The notes below the pieces were generated by a model. The model saw only the letters and a program-made list of their open reading frames with translations, searched no databases and was not told the DNA's origin. 64,000 bases of DNA from Aliikangiella sp. G2MR2-5 (GTDB lineage Bacteria > Pseudomonadota > Gammaproteobacteria > Enterobacterales > Kangiellaceae), in NCBI RefSeq assembly GCF_015687155.1, contig NZ_JADPQF010000003.1, positions 186,001 to 250,000 of the forward strand, given 5' to 3'. How positions within the stretch are numbered: the first letter of the stretch is position 1; the number at the start of each line of letters is the position of its first letter. Shown here piece after piece: positions 27,149 through 38,900 of the stretch. The position numbers and the translations under genes were made by a program.

Positions 27149-28456
27149 ATGTTAAAGAAAATTCTATTGTCGGCAGGATTACTTACTGCTTCTTCTTTTG
27201 TAAACGCAACCGGCAGTGTGGTTTTATGGGAGTATGAGTTGGGATTGATGAATTCACACCCTAGCTTATTCGGGTTGAAAGACAGTGCCGGTAATTGGTA
27301 CCTCGACAATAGTGGAAAAAAAATTGAATACGTTGGTAAAAAATGGAATGTGTTTGATGGCGCCGGAAAATACCAGAATAAAGTTTATTGGGGGTGGAGC
27401 GGGCCGGAAACTTATACCGTTGACGGTGGTGGAGATGCCAATCATCGCTATGTCACTTACGGCTACTGGAAGGACAATCTTGACAACGAAACATCTGGCG
27501 GAGCCTATGACCAGGCGGTCAATGACGGTAACATTGCGACTAAAGCGGAAGAGCGTTGGTCATTGGATGCCGTGAAAAATTTTGATCACAGATGGACCGG
27601 GATGTATGAAAATGACTACTACGATGACAATGCAAAAGATAATCGAAATCTGCAGCATAGACTCGGTTTTGCTCACGCAACCCATAAAAAGGATGCATTT
27701 GTAAATGATGATACCGTTGATACTCACTTAAAAGCCAAGGTAGCGCGCTTCACCAGACATAATGATTCCAATTGCCAGGATAGAGGCGTTGCCTGGCCGA
27801 CGTTGTTTTTTAGCGAAAGCGCTTCCTGGCCTGGCAGCGAACTGAATCCCACCGCAATGTCGAGTGTTTACGTCTATTCGAAAGAGCAGAATAAATGCAT
27901 GAATAAACATGCCAACGGCAGTTATATCAGAAACAACAAGGGTGAAATTGTTTCGCCAGGATATATCTATATTACTGCGGAAGAAAATGGTCGAGTAAGC
28001 GACTGGGGAATACCTGGAACTCCGATAAGAAATAATAAGTGTGATGCGGAGTTTCCAATAGGTTCCAGTAAGTATTCTGAGCATAAGAACAAAGCGGTAA
28101 CGGCGAATAAAATTTGTAAATTGGCTCCCAATGTGATGACTGTCCATCAGCGATACACTATGTACAATTATATCGAATCTACAAATGGTAATGGTTGGAA
28201 TGTGGGCTGTGAAAATATTACTTACGTCTGGGGATATGATAAAGCAAGCGAGCACAATAATGCTCACCAAAACTTCTTTCGCGCAGGCGAGTTGCGCTGG
28301 ACTATCTGGCAAAGTACAACTAGCAACTCATATATTGAGCCAACCGCTCCTGTCTGGGATACGCTATGTAACAAGAATAATGGTACCAACGTAATCTATT
28401 CCGGAATTTATAAACTGAACGAATCGATTGAGGAAGATGACTACTATCAGGAGTGA
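27149..28456 (+). CDS. Secreted protein of unknown function
   Basis: Not recognised. 435 residues with a clear signal peptide (MLKKILLSAGLLTASSFVNA). The mature protein is rich in Trp, Tyr, Asn and Asp and has several cysteines (CQDRG, NKCMNKH, NNKCDAEF, KICKLAP, VGCENITYVWGYD, DTLCNK) consistent with disulfides in the periplasm or outside. Aromatic-rich repeats such as YWGWSGPETYTV and YGYWKDNLDN suggest a beta-sheet, possibly carbohydrate-binding or structural, fold. It precedes the hybrid sensor gene on the same strand; a hairpin separates them. A good ribosome site (ACGGAG) precedes the ATG. Confidence 0.55.
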   Translation: MLKKILLSAGLLTASSFVNATGSVVLWEYELGLMNSHPSLFGLKDSAGNWYLDNSGKKIEYVGKKWNVFDGAGKYQNKVYWGWSGPETYTVDGGGDANHRYVTYGYWKDNLDNETSGGAYDQAVNDGNIATKAEERWSLDAVKNFDHRWTGMYENDYYDDNAKDNRNLQHRLGFAHATHKKDAFVNDDTVDTHLKAKVARFTRHNDSNCQDRGVAWPTLFFSESASWPGSELNPTAMSSVYVYSKEQNKCMNKHANGSYIRNNKGEIVSPGYIYITAEENGRVSDWGIPGTPIRNNKCDAEFPIGSSKYSEHKNKAVTANKICKLAPNVMTVHQRYTMYNYIESTNGNGWNVGCENITYVWGYDKASEHNNAHQNFFRAGELRWTIWQSTTSNSYIEPTAPVWDTLCNKNNGTNVIYSGIYKLNESIEEDDYYQE

Positions 28457-28468
28457 GTTTTTTAGTGT

Positions 28469-28500
28469 GTAAGGATGTTGGTTGCGGCCTTAATCCTTAC
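28469..28500 (+). terminator. Hairpin after the secreted protein gene
   Basis: GTAAGGAT (28469-28476) pairs with ATCCTTAC (28493-28500) across a 16-nt loop. It is followed after six bases by TTTTAATTTTT. A weak terminator is likely. Confidence 0.45.
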
Positions 28501-28636
28501 GCTATCTTTTAATTTTTGTGCTAGTTGAGATATTAATGGATTAAATAATTACCAATTATCTGCTACCTGTCGAAAGTCAATGTTTGCCCTGTTCTCTTCA
28601 ATCTACACTACTGAAAAATGAAACGGAATTTAGCTA

Positions 28637-31600
28637 ATGCAAGTTAAGAGTAGTCAACGAAATTTTTTATTAGGCCTGGTGTTGTTTTTGACAAGCTTTA
28701 ACCTCTTTGCTGATAGTGAGCGAGGTCGTTCTTTTTTTTCTGAGTATCCTCCGGAGATATATGGAGGTGGATATCAAATCTGGAATTTTACCCAGGATTC
28801 TCAGGGCGTGATATACGCAGCAAATAACGGTGGAGTATTCTCCTTTGATAGTCATCAGTGGAAGAACATTGAGAATACTAACCGACTGTTGGTCATATCG
28901 CTAGACGTTGATCCTGATGACTCGATACTCGTCGGCGCTGCAGGTGACTTTGGACTTGTTTCTACTGCTGAAAACGGAAAGAAAATTTTTCGTTCTTTAA
29001 AAGATGACTTTGTAGATGCAGGGCTTATCAGTTCTTCCCAGCAAATAACAGAAATATTGGATGTCGTCTTTTTTGAAGATAAATACTATTTTCTTTCTCC
29101 ATCACATATCTATCGCTGGCAAGCTGATGGAGAATTGGCTGTATTTCAAGGAAATGAACTTTCTTCTTTTGCCATATTTAAGGGAGAGCTTTTTGTATAT
29201 GACAACAAAAAAGGATTAGAGCGAATCTCGGATACTGGACTACAACTGATTATTGATGAGATAGAGTTTGAGTCCAGCCCAGTTGTCTTTATGCTAAATG
29301 ACAATGACTTGCGGCTTCTTGTTGGTAGCAAGGAAAATGGAATATATGTCGTCCAAAATAATTCAGTTTCAAAATTAGAAAGCCAATATCTTGAAAAAAA
29401 TAAAAATTTTGGATTGATGCATGGTGTACTTTCACTGGATGGCGCTTTGGTTTTAGGCTTCGAAAAGAAATCAGGGGTAGCGATTCTGGATAACGAAGGT
29501 CGTTTGATTCAAAAGCATAGCAAGGCCAGTGGACTAAGTTCCGATGACATATTGACTAGTTTTATTGATGCCAACAATACCTTGTGGTTGGGAAGTAATA
29601 ACGGTGTCTTGCGAATAGAAGCTTTTTCACCGTTAACTACTTTTGATGTTAAAACAGGATTGGTTGGTGTTGTTCATCGTATTGTTCGATTTGATGGACA
29701 GCTCTATGTCGCGACGAGTGAAGGAGTCTTTTATTTAAATAAAGGTATCTCTCCTGCATTCCACCGAATGAACAGGGTTAAAGCTCAATGCTTTAGTTTG
29801 ATCGCAACAGATAACGGAATTTTGGCGGGTTGCGAAGATCGTGTTTATCAAATTGTTGGCGATAGTATCAATTTGCTTGATATTGAAAAGGATCTTAAAG
29901 TTTATGCATTACAGCAATTGAAAAAACATCCTGATATTATCCTGATTGGACTTTCAAATGGTCTCGCCTATTTACAGCGTGTTCAAAATCAATGGCATTA
30001 TAAAGGACGCTTGCTTGACTCAACTCCACCATTTAGAGAAATAAAGCAAGATGATAATAATATTATCTGGATGAATACTTTTTATGAGGGTATTTATCGC
30101 GCAAATTTTGACTACGAATCGAAAAGCGTGACAACTCAAATTGTGACTGCCGAACAGGGACTACCTTCAGGCTATCCTTTCCTTATGCTTGTAGATGGTA
30201 AAATACTGTTTGGTACAAATGATGGTGTGCTTGAGATTGAAGAAGGAAATATTAAAAATAAAAAAATGTTGAGTCGCGATCCGCGTTTTGTCCAATTTAT
30301 TAACGAAAATGGCTATCTCCTTGAAACTTTTCATCAGTCTGAAAATGGAAAACTATGGTTTACCGGTTCTGGGCTGAAGTTACTGGGTGGGATGAAGTTA
30401 ACTAATGGTGTGTATATGATCGATTCAACTCACTTCGACAGGCGCGCAGATTTTTATACAAACATTATTTACGCAGAGAATAATGCGGTTTGGGCTGGCG
30501 GCCTTAACGGTTTATTAAAGCTTGATCTGATGAGCCAGAATCATGAAAAGACTTCAAAGTTAATGATTAGTAAAACTGTCGATATTTATCGACAGACGGA
30601 ACTTTTTGGCGGAGGAAAACAAACGCTAATTCCAGAAATTGAGTACATGCAAAATTCCCTTCGTTTTGAATTTGCCTTAACAAGTTTTGATGCGCCAGAT
30701 AAAACTTTGTACCAGTACAGACTGGAAGGCTTTAATGATAGTTGGTCTGATTGGTCATCGGAAACGTATCGTGAATTTACCAATCTTGATGAAGGTAGCT
30801 ATGTTTTTAGCGTTCGAGCAAAGGACCTTTACCATCAGTCTGAAGCAGCAGAATTTCGATTTGTTATTCTCGCTCCCTGGTATCGAAGCTGGTGGGCTTA
30901 TATTGTCTATGGGGTGATATTTTTGATGCTTGCACAGCTTTGGACTCGATGGAAGTCTCAAAGCATTCAGAGAAAAAATCGTCTGCTGGAAAAGAGAATC
31001 GGCGAAAAAACTACGGAAATTCAGCTGCAAAAGCATCAGCTGGAAATGCAGAATATACAGCTTGTGGAAATGAGTAACTATAAATCAAGGTTCTATACAA
31101 ACATTTCTCACGAATTACGAACGCCCCTTAGTTTGTCGATTGCACCGGTTGCAGATATCCTCGAAGGAAAACTGGGGCAGGTTTCATCAGAAATTTATGA
31201 AAGGCTTACGCTCGTCCAGAAAAACTCCAGACATTTATTAAATTACATCAACCAACTTTTGGATATGACAAGAGAAGACAGCCTTCACTATGAGCTTAAG
31301 GTTGAGCTCGTTAATCTATTACCAATAGTCCGGTCTCGTTATGATGCATTTTATGCCCTGTCTAAAAGAAAGGAAGTTAGCTTTACCGTAGAAATTCCCG
31401 AGACGCCGGTAGAAATATTGATTGATCGGCAAATGTTTATTCATGCTCTGGATAACTTACTCAACAATGCCTTCAAATTTACTGACAAGGGTGGGGCCGT
31501 TCATTTAAAAGTGAAAAATTCTAGCGACAGTATTTTTGTGGAGGTCATTGATACGGGCATCGGTATTGACAATGAAAGATTGTCGAAAATATTTGATCGT

Positions 31601-32701
31601 TACTTTCAAGTTGGCGCTTCCGGAATTTCGAAGAAAAAAGGAATTGGCGTTGGCTTAAATTTTGTACAGGAAATTATGAAGCAGCATCATGGTCAGGTTA
31701 ATGTCGAAAGTGAGGTTGGAAGTGGGAGTCATTTCTCGCTGCTATTCCAGAAAGGTACAGAGCATTTTTCCGAAGAACTGGCAAAGCAAGAACGATATGG
31801 TTCAGCTCAAAAAGTAGGTGAGCCTCAGGATTACGATACATTATGTCATATCGATAATTTAAGTCATTCTGATAATTTAAATCATTCCGATAAAACTGGC
31901 CGCACAGATAAAGAAGATATAATTCGTGTGAAAGATGGAAGACGCGAAAAGTTCCATATCCTGGTAGTTGAAGATAACAGAGAACTTCAGAACTATCTGG
32001 TGGAAAGGTTGGGGCTGGATTATCAGGTCTCTGGTGCAGACAATGGAAAGGAAGCGCTAGCTATCGCGCAAAGCTCACTTCCCGATATTATTTTAAGTGA
32101 CATTGCCATGCCACAGATGGATGGAAAACAACTTTGTCAGGCGATTAAGTCCGATCCACTAACCAGCCATATTGCCGTGATATTACTAACGGCACAAACT
32201 TCTCAGGAACAAATTGTGAGCGGATTGGAGTCTGGTGCTGATGATTATCTGGTCAAGCCTTTCGAACCCCACTCCCTAGAGCTTAAGTTGGCTAACCTGG
32301 TGAACACGCGGCAGCAATTACATGCTCGATATAACCAGACTCTGGGAATCAAGACCGTTGACTTACCGCTTCGGTCGGCGAACGATGTCTTCATGAAGCG
32401 AGTGTTAGAGGTGATTGACTTATCGCTCGATAGTTCTGATTTTACTGTCGAAACATTGGCTTTACAGATCGGACTGGGTAGAAGACAGCTTTTGCGCAAA
32501 ATTAAGGCTCTTACGAACAAGAGCCCGAGTGAGCTTATCAAGGAGAGGCGACTGCATACGGCGGCGGATCTCTTAAAGGCAAAAGTAGGCAATGTTTCAG
32601 AGGTAGCCTATCGGTGCGGATTTGAAGACCCGGCCTACTTCAGCAAAGAGTTCAAACTATTTATGGGGGTTCCTCCAAGTGAATACTCCAGAGCAAACTA
32701 A
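28637..32701 (+). CDS. Hybrid two-component system regulator (sensor, kinase, receiver and AraC HTH in one protein)
   Basis: 1354 residues. Order: signal peptide or anchor (1-26); a periplasmic two-propeller sensor of Reg_prop-type repeats (about 40-660; DANNTLWLGSNNGVLRIE, EQGLPSGYPFLM); a Y_Y_Y domain (about 665-745; YQYRLEGFNDSWSDWS); one transmembrane helix (about 755-775); HisKA with ISHELRTPLSL, phospho-His about 825; HATPase with NNAFKFT and DTGIGIDNERLSKIFDRYF; a receiver with phospho-Asp about 1155 in IILSDIAMPQMDG; and an AraC-type double HTH at the end (VAYRCGFEDPAYFSKEFK). This architecture is best known from Bacteroidetes glycan-utilisation systems. Its HTH should bind direct repeats, and such repeats occur upstream of the next two genes. 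Confidence 0.93.
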   Translation: MQVKSSQRNFLLGLVLFLTSFNLFADSERGRSFFSEYPPEIYGGGYQIWNFTQDSQGVIYAANNGGVFSFDSHQWKNIENTNRLLVISLDVDPDDSILVGAAGDFGLVSTAENGKKIFRSLKDDFVDAGLISSSQQITEILDVVFFEDKYYFLSPSHIYRWQADGELAVFQGNELSSFAIFKGELFVYDNKKGLERISDTGLQLIIDEIEFESSPVVFMLNDNDLRLLVGSKENGIYVVQNNSVSKLESQYLEKNKNFGLMHGVLSLDGALVLGFEKKSGVAILDNEGRLIQKHSKASGLSSDDILTSFIDANNTLWLGSNNGVLRIEAFSPLTTFDVKTGLVGVVHRIVRFDGQLYVATSEGVFYLNKGISPAFHRMNRVKAQCFSLIATDNGILAGCEDRVYQIVGDSINLLDIEKDLKVYALQQLKKHPDIILIGLSNGLAYLQRVQNQWHYKGRLLDSTPPFREIKQDDNNIIWMNTFYEGIYRANFDYESKSVTTQIVTAEQGLPSGYPFLMLVDGKILFGTNDGVLEIEEGNIKNKKMLSRDPRFVQFINENGYLLETFHQSENGKLWFTGSGLKLLGGMKLTNGVYMIDSTHFDRRADFYTNIIYAENNAVWAGGLNGLLKLDLMSQNHEKTSKLMISKTVDIYRQTELFGGGKQTLIPEIEYMQNSLRFEFALTSFDAPDKTLYQYRLEGFNDSWSDWSSETYREFTNLDEGSYVFSVRAKDLYHQSEAAEFRFVILAPWYRSWWAYIVYGVIFLMLAQLWTRWKSQSIQRKNRLLEKRIGEKTTEIQLQKHQLEMQNIQLVEMSNYKSRFYTNISHELRTPLSLSIAPVADILEGKLGQVSSEIYERLTLVQKNSRHLLNYINQLLDMTREDSLHYELKVELVNLLPIVRSRYDAFYALSKRKEVSFTVEIPETPVEILIDRQMFIHALDNLLNNAFKFTDKGGAVHLKVKNSSDSIFVEVIDTGIGIDNERLSKIFDRYFQVGASGISKKKGIGVGLNFVQEIMKQHHGQVNVESEVGSGSHFSLLFQKGTEHFSEELAKQERYGSAQKVGEPQDYDTLCHIDNLSHSDNLNHSDKTGRTDKEDIIRVKDGRREKFHILVVEDNRELQNYLVERLGLDYQVSGADNGKEALAIAQSSLPDIILSDIAMPQMDGKQLCQAIKSDPLTSHIAVILLTAQTSQEQIVSGLESGADDYLVKPFEPHSLELKLANLVNTRQQLHARYNQTLGIKTVDLPLRSANDVFMKRVLEVIDLSLDSSDFTVETLALQIGLGRRQLLRKIKALTNKSPSELIKERRLHTAADLLKAKVGNVSEVAYRCGFEDPAYFSKEFKLFMGVPPSEYSRAN

Positions 32702-32732
32702 CTAGAAAACTCGATACGTTCCTTTCTTAATT

Positions 32733-32769
32733 GGCAAGAGATGTGGCTTTACTATACTCCTCTCTTGCC
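32733..32769 (+). terminator. Long-loop hairpin after the hybrid regulator
   Basis: GGCAAGAGA (32733-32741) pairs perfectly with TCTCTTGCC (32761-32769) across 19 nt. There is no T-run, so transcript termination or 3'-end protection is only likely. Confidence 0.45.
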
Positions 32770-32826
32770 GAGACTCCTTTATACAATGCGTTTTTAACTT
32801 CTTGTTATTTAAGCTGATTTTTTTAA

Positions 32827-32860
32827 TGTCTCATATCTCCATATAAAATGTCCCATATAT
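32827..32860 (+). promoter_or_regulatory. Direct-repeat operator A (upstream of YD-repeat protein gene)
   Basis: TGTCTCATAT at 32827 and TGTCCCATAT at 32849 are 22 bp apart, about two helical turns on the same face. The same two-part element occurs at 39418-39449 before the TSP3/propeller gene. Direct repeats at this spacing are what a dimer of AraC-type HTH domains binds. The hybrid regulator gene lies immediately upstream. Confidence 0.6.
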
Positions 32861-32997
32861 ATCCTTAAGCTTTTGTTACTCGGTGATAACTTTGTTGGGC
32901 CTAAAAATCACTTAGGAGCCAGTCGATTTTTATGCCCTTTCTAATAAGGAACAATCCAGTTTAATTTACACAAGGAAAATCATAGAGGACCTATGAA

Positions 32998-35900
32998 ATG
33001 AAGCTTAAAACACCAATATACAAGGTGGTTATTCCTCTCTTCGGGTTGAGTGCAATAACTACGCTAAGCCAGGCCAATATACCTGGAGAGCTTACTAACG
33101 GAGCCGGTGGTTCAGTTAGTGCCGATCAGCACCTCGCCAAGTCTAACCAGCAGGTTGGCAACAGTGGTGCGGTTAACTATTCCTTTCCGCTGGGTCAGCA
33201 TGTGAGCGCTAGCTACTCTTCCAACGGCGGATGGTCTGTTGGCCAGGTCAGCCATATTTCTCGTTCCACCAGGTTCGGACTGCCCAAATATAATGAAAAC
33301 GATATTTTCACCCTAAACGGCCAGGAGCTGGTGTGTGCAACCAACTGCGAAGCAGTGTCAGGCGATAGAATTTATCACTTAAGCAATGAAAACTATCAGA
33401 AGATTGAGTTTATTAACATTGATAGTGAAGACTCTTACTGGCAAGTCACCGATAAAAATGGTGGGGTAACGCGCTACGGTGCCAGCGACGATTCTCGAAT
33501 TGAAGCGGTTGATATTGAAGCTGCACATCCGAGAGTTTGGGCTATCACGGACAAAAAGGATGCAGCCAATACTGAATTGACCAAATACCTTTATTCAGAG
33601 ATCCCGGAAGCAGGAAACTACTATCTTCACTTTGTAATCAGCGGCAAAGTTAATGCTGCAATTAATGGATATAGCTGCGCCGAGCTGGAGTATGAGTGGT
33701 TACCTGCTAACAATCGCAAAGTAAGCTATCAGGATGGAAGCTATGTAGAAGAGCAGTTTCATGTGATCAACGTTTATAACAAGATAGGTTGTGAGCTATC
33801 AGGTAGCGGCGGTATGCAAACCAGCCGTAACCAGCTTTTGTGGGAAAGCGCGCCTTTTGGTGAATTACAACGAATTTCTGCAATACGGAGTTACGGCTCG
33901 GGTGATGTTGCCAAACCCGACACTTTATTCGAATATTACGAATTGGCCCCCGGGTTTGGCGAAGCGGAAAACTGGGGAAATCCGGAAGGAGACTTCGGGT
34001 TTACTGATGCGATACAGGAGTACTCGAACAGTCGCACCAAGGCTGAACTTCTGGATATGAACGGCGATGCGCTACCTGATCGTGTGAGAAAAGATGAAGA
34101 AGAAAATTTTCGTATCTGGCTAAATAATGGGGACGGATTTGCCAACAATGCTTTGAACTGGGGCAATCCTGCTTCGGATGCGATAAGAGAAGGAGACGAT
34201 ACCAAAGCGGATCTAATTGATATGGATGCCGATGGTAAACTGGATCGAGTTCGAAAAAACAATAATGAAGATATGGTTGTACGCAGAAACAAGGGTAACG
34301 GATTCTCTGAGCCCGACGGCTGCACCTGGGGAAATCCAGAAGGACGTTATTCGGCAAATCTTGATATTCGAGTGAGCGTTAATGGTATTAATACACATGA
34401 ATCTGACCCCTGGGGAACCATTATTGATCTGGTGGATATGAATGGTGATGGCTATCCTGACCGAGTTTACAAAGGTTCACCGGATAACGATGGCGAACAT
34501 AACTACGACAACTATCATTTCAAAGTCTGGTTAAATGATGGCTGCGGCTTCGATCGCAATTTGGTCCAAGACTGGGGGAGTCCGGAAGATTCCCTGTTTG
34601 GTGAACCAGGTAACATCAGACATATGGGGTCGAAAACCATAACCCAGCTTGAATTAATGGATATCAATGGAGATGGTCTGCCTGACCGCCTGCTGAAAAG
34701 AGCATCAGAGCCTCTCTATGTCTGGCTGAATACTGGCAGTGGTTTTGAGAATGAACATCTCATTTGGGAAAATTCTACAGACGGTCACGCTTTACGACAA
34801 ACCGTTAAATCCGGTGAAACTAATTACACTGTCAGAGATCTGGTTGATATGAATGGTGACGGGTTGCCAGATAGAGTTTACAAGCGTCAGGATTCACCTT
34901 CTAGCGGGTTAGCCGACCTTAAAGTTTATCTTAATACCGGGAGAGGCTTCAGTACTGTCGAGACTAATTGGGGCAGTCCTGATAATCAATTTTTACGTAA
35001 AGTGGAATCGAACGAAAGTAGTTTCGCTCTAATTGATATGAACGGTGATCGCTTACCTGACCGTGTAATCAAATGCGACACCAGTTGTGCACAAACTGAC
35101 TTTAGTGTGCGTTTAAATTTAGCAAAGCCCGGTGAAATGCTGCTGAAAAAAGTGACCAACCATTTGGGTGGACAGACTTCCTACGTTTACCAGCCGCTCG
35201 ATCTCAGCCCGACAGGCTACAATCCTGACTATGGTCAAAAGCGTTGGGTTGTCTCTAAAAAAATTATTTCAGATGGCTTTGGTGACAACGGGACCGGCGA
35301 AGAAAAGAGAACGACTACTTATGAGTTTCATGGAGGCGTTTACGATAAAAATCACAGACAAGATTTAGGGTTTGAAAAAATGTTTCAAATTGAGCCAACA
35401 GGGGATGTCAGAGAAACGCATTTTTATCAACTCATAAATCTATCCGGTGTGGTCAAGAAAAGCTTACTTCGCCAAGGCGCTATTGACGGGCCGATCCATG
35501 AGTATCGCTACGATTACTATGAAGATCGCGCTGAAGATCCGAATGATTATTCTTATGGAATTCAGCAGGCTCGACCTAATCCAGGACCAGACGCAGAAGT
35601 TTACTCACCCAAAATTCATACGGTTCACAACTTTATTGTTAGTGGCTCTACCTCAGTTGATTTAGGCGGTATGCCGGAGTACTCAGGGTTAGGTTTCAAG
35701 CGAACCAAGCAAACATATGAGTATGATTCTTTTGGCAATGTAAAAAGTGAAATTAACTATGGTCTGGTTGACTCTCAAGAACACACTGACGTAGGCATTG
35801 ATAAAGTAACCAATGATACCCGTTGGGGATATTACTTATCCAAGTGGATAATGAAGCCTATTCTTAAAGAGAGCCTGGAATGGAATGTCGATACCCAAAG

Positions 35901-38900
35901 CTATCAACTTTCCGCCAAAACACAATTTATCTATGATGATAGTGAGTCCGGTGTCGGTGAGAATGGCTGGTTAACAACCAAAAGAATCTTTCAGGATGAA
36001 AGTAATTCTTACGACATTAACTATCGCTATGACACTGATGGCAATCTGGAAAGAGAGCAAAATGGAAGAGGCTTCTGGACAATCTATACTTTTGAACCTC
36101 GTTATAAACGGTATCAGCAAAGTGTCGAATTGCCGTCGCCGGTTGATAAAGCCAACATAACCACAAGTCATTATGACAGCCTGATGCGTTTGACTTCCAC
36201 TGTTGATGGTAACGAAAATACTACGAGCTATGGCTATGATTCATTTGGTCGCGTTTCCTATATTGTTAAACCATTAGATGAATTAGCCTATCCGACTATT
36301 CGTTATTTCTATACCGATTGGGAGCCAGTCAAGAACACGCCTTCCTATGTGCAAAAGCAAGTCAAAGATGAAGCTGCTGCCAGTATTATCAGCCGAACCT
36401 ACTATGATGGTTTTGGACAAGTTATAGAAACAAAGACCGAGGCTCCCGCTTATGGTGATAATGGCCAGATCAGGTACAGAACTGTTGATAGCTGGCAGTT
36501 TGTTGAGGGTAACAAGAAGGTCAGGCAAACATCTATTCCTTATTTTACAACCGGTGCTGAATATAGCCGTAATCTGACGCCCGATAAAAAGGAGAGTCGA
36601 AGTGAAACCTATCTTAATGCTGATTCCAGTATTTCGAGTGACTATCTGGGAACGGTGATTAAAACAACGTCGGCTTCAGAAAGGCCTACTTATCAGCGAG
36701 ATTTTCATTTCACAACTTATAATCTCGATGCCAGTTTTCATTTCACTTCGACGGTGAAACAACCGGAAAGTCTTAAACGTAGCATCTATCAGTATACCGG
36801 AGTATTTCCTGCCAATAGTTTTTATGCGAGAACTGAAATACATGACTATTTCCACAAACAGCAAATTTTTGATCATCATGGTAACACTACTGTGAAGCAT
36901 AAAAATTTTCTGGGTCAAACTGTTAGGGAAGAAGATATGGACAGAGGCATCTGGCAATATTCTTACGACAAAAACGGTAACCTGAAAACACAAACTGACG
37001 CAAAAAATGTACTCATTGTATTTGATTATGATGTGCTGGACAGAATTCAGAGCAAAACTTATCCGGATGGCAGCACCATTGAATACTATTACGATGGGGA
37101 CGAGGACCGGGATGGTGAAATTGACTCAGGCCGCAGACATATTCTTGGGCAGTTAGCCAAGGTTAGCGATTTTAGTGGCTATACTCGCTTTTGGTATGAC
37201 GAGCGCTATCGGATTACCAGAGAGCAAAAGAAAATAAATGGACTTAGTACCAGAAATATCTACTTCCGATATGATTCGATGGATAGAATTTCAGGGATCA
37301 AATATCCTGCTGATGATAATTATACGGTAATAGGTTATGACCGAGGCGGCGCAATGCTGTCAATTACTGCTGACGGTATGGATCAAGTAATAAGCCAGGT
37401 CAATTATAGTGAGCAGGGCCAAGTCAAAGATATTTTCTTTAATGGAAGTAGTCAGCATTTCGAATACTGGGATGAAAGCCGAGATTATCGTCTCAAGTCT
37501 AACTACAGCCTGAAAACTCAAGACACCAGCGAGCTTATCCGGTATGAATACGATTATGATGCTGTCGGCAACATTGAAAAAATTGATGGTTATCTTGATT
37601 CGGTGCTAACACCGCAGTATTCCCGCACATTTACCTATGATGACTTGAGCCGGCTAAAAACTCAGTCTAATGTCGATTATTTTGGTGGCAGCGAACTATT
37701 TAGCTACGATGAAATTGGCAACATTACCGAACGTAATGGTGTCAAGTATGTATATCCGGAAAAAGGAAAAGCTCGTCCTCATGCCGTAACAAGCGTTGGC
37801 AGCAAAGCTTATCAATACAATGACAATGGTGATATGTTCGATCGAAATGGTGATCTGATTGATTATGATTTTGATCGTCAGATGGTTCAGTACAAGGACG
37901 AAAGCTACCTGTATGACTACGCTGGACGTCGAGTGAAAAAGTGGACGAGTGAGGATACTATTTACTACCCCAATAAATATTATGAAATTCGTAATGACAA
38001 ACCAATCAAGTTCTATTATCTGAATGGGGTAAAGATCGCCAGACACAAAAGGAAGGAATATAGCTTTATACACAATGACCATTTACAAGGAAGCAGTATC
38101 ATAACAGATATTTCTGGAGTAAAAACTCGGGAGCTTCTTTATAACAGTTTCGGTGAAGTGAAGCGAAATGTTGGCTCAGGGGAGTCTCCGGACTATAAAT
38201 ACACTGGTAAAGAAGAGGATAGCTCAGGGCTAAACTATTTTGGTGCTCGTTATTATGACCCTGGTATCGGCAAGTTCATTCAAGCGGATACATTATATGA
38301 TGGAGCTTCGGGGCCAGAAGGACTAAACCTCTACGCCTACTCAGCAAATAACCCGATTAAGTTTAATGATCCGTCAGGCAATAGCGCAGGAGATCCAATC
38401 GCATGGTTGAAAGCAATTAAAGATACCTATTCCGGGATCAACAACTACAATAGCGGTAATGCCCGAGACGGTGTTCTTCAGGTGACTGGTTCGGTAGCCT
38501 TTGCTGTTCAGGCTGTAGCGGAAAGCGCGACCAACAGTTTGGCAAAAGCGTCTGAGAAATACGCTCGTTCTGCCGTAGTTAACAGTGCCAAAGCTGTTGT
38601 TCGGGGTCGCAGTGTAAATCCTTTTACGCGTTTGTCGGGAACAGGTGCAGCAGTTAAAGCGGATATTGCAAATTCTGCTTCAAAAACCATGAGCAAAGGA
38701 AGCAAGATGGCGGGCAGATATGCTAAAGCTGCTGGAAGAGTTGGTGTGGGCTTAACTGTTATTTCACTGGCGCCTGATGCATATAATGCTGCCTCTTCTT
38801 ATTACAATGGGAGTACTACAAAAGGCAATTACTATGCAGCTAAAGTCGGAATGGGTGGTGCAATGGCTGCGGCCGAAACAACTCCCCTTGGACTCGGTGT

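Noticed and set aside
27728-28312. 194-codon antisense frame inside the secreted protein gene
   Set aside because: Shadow of the real gene; the + strand frame has a signal peptide and a ribosome site.
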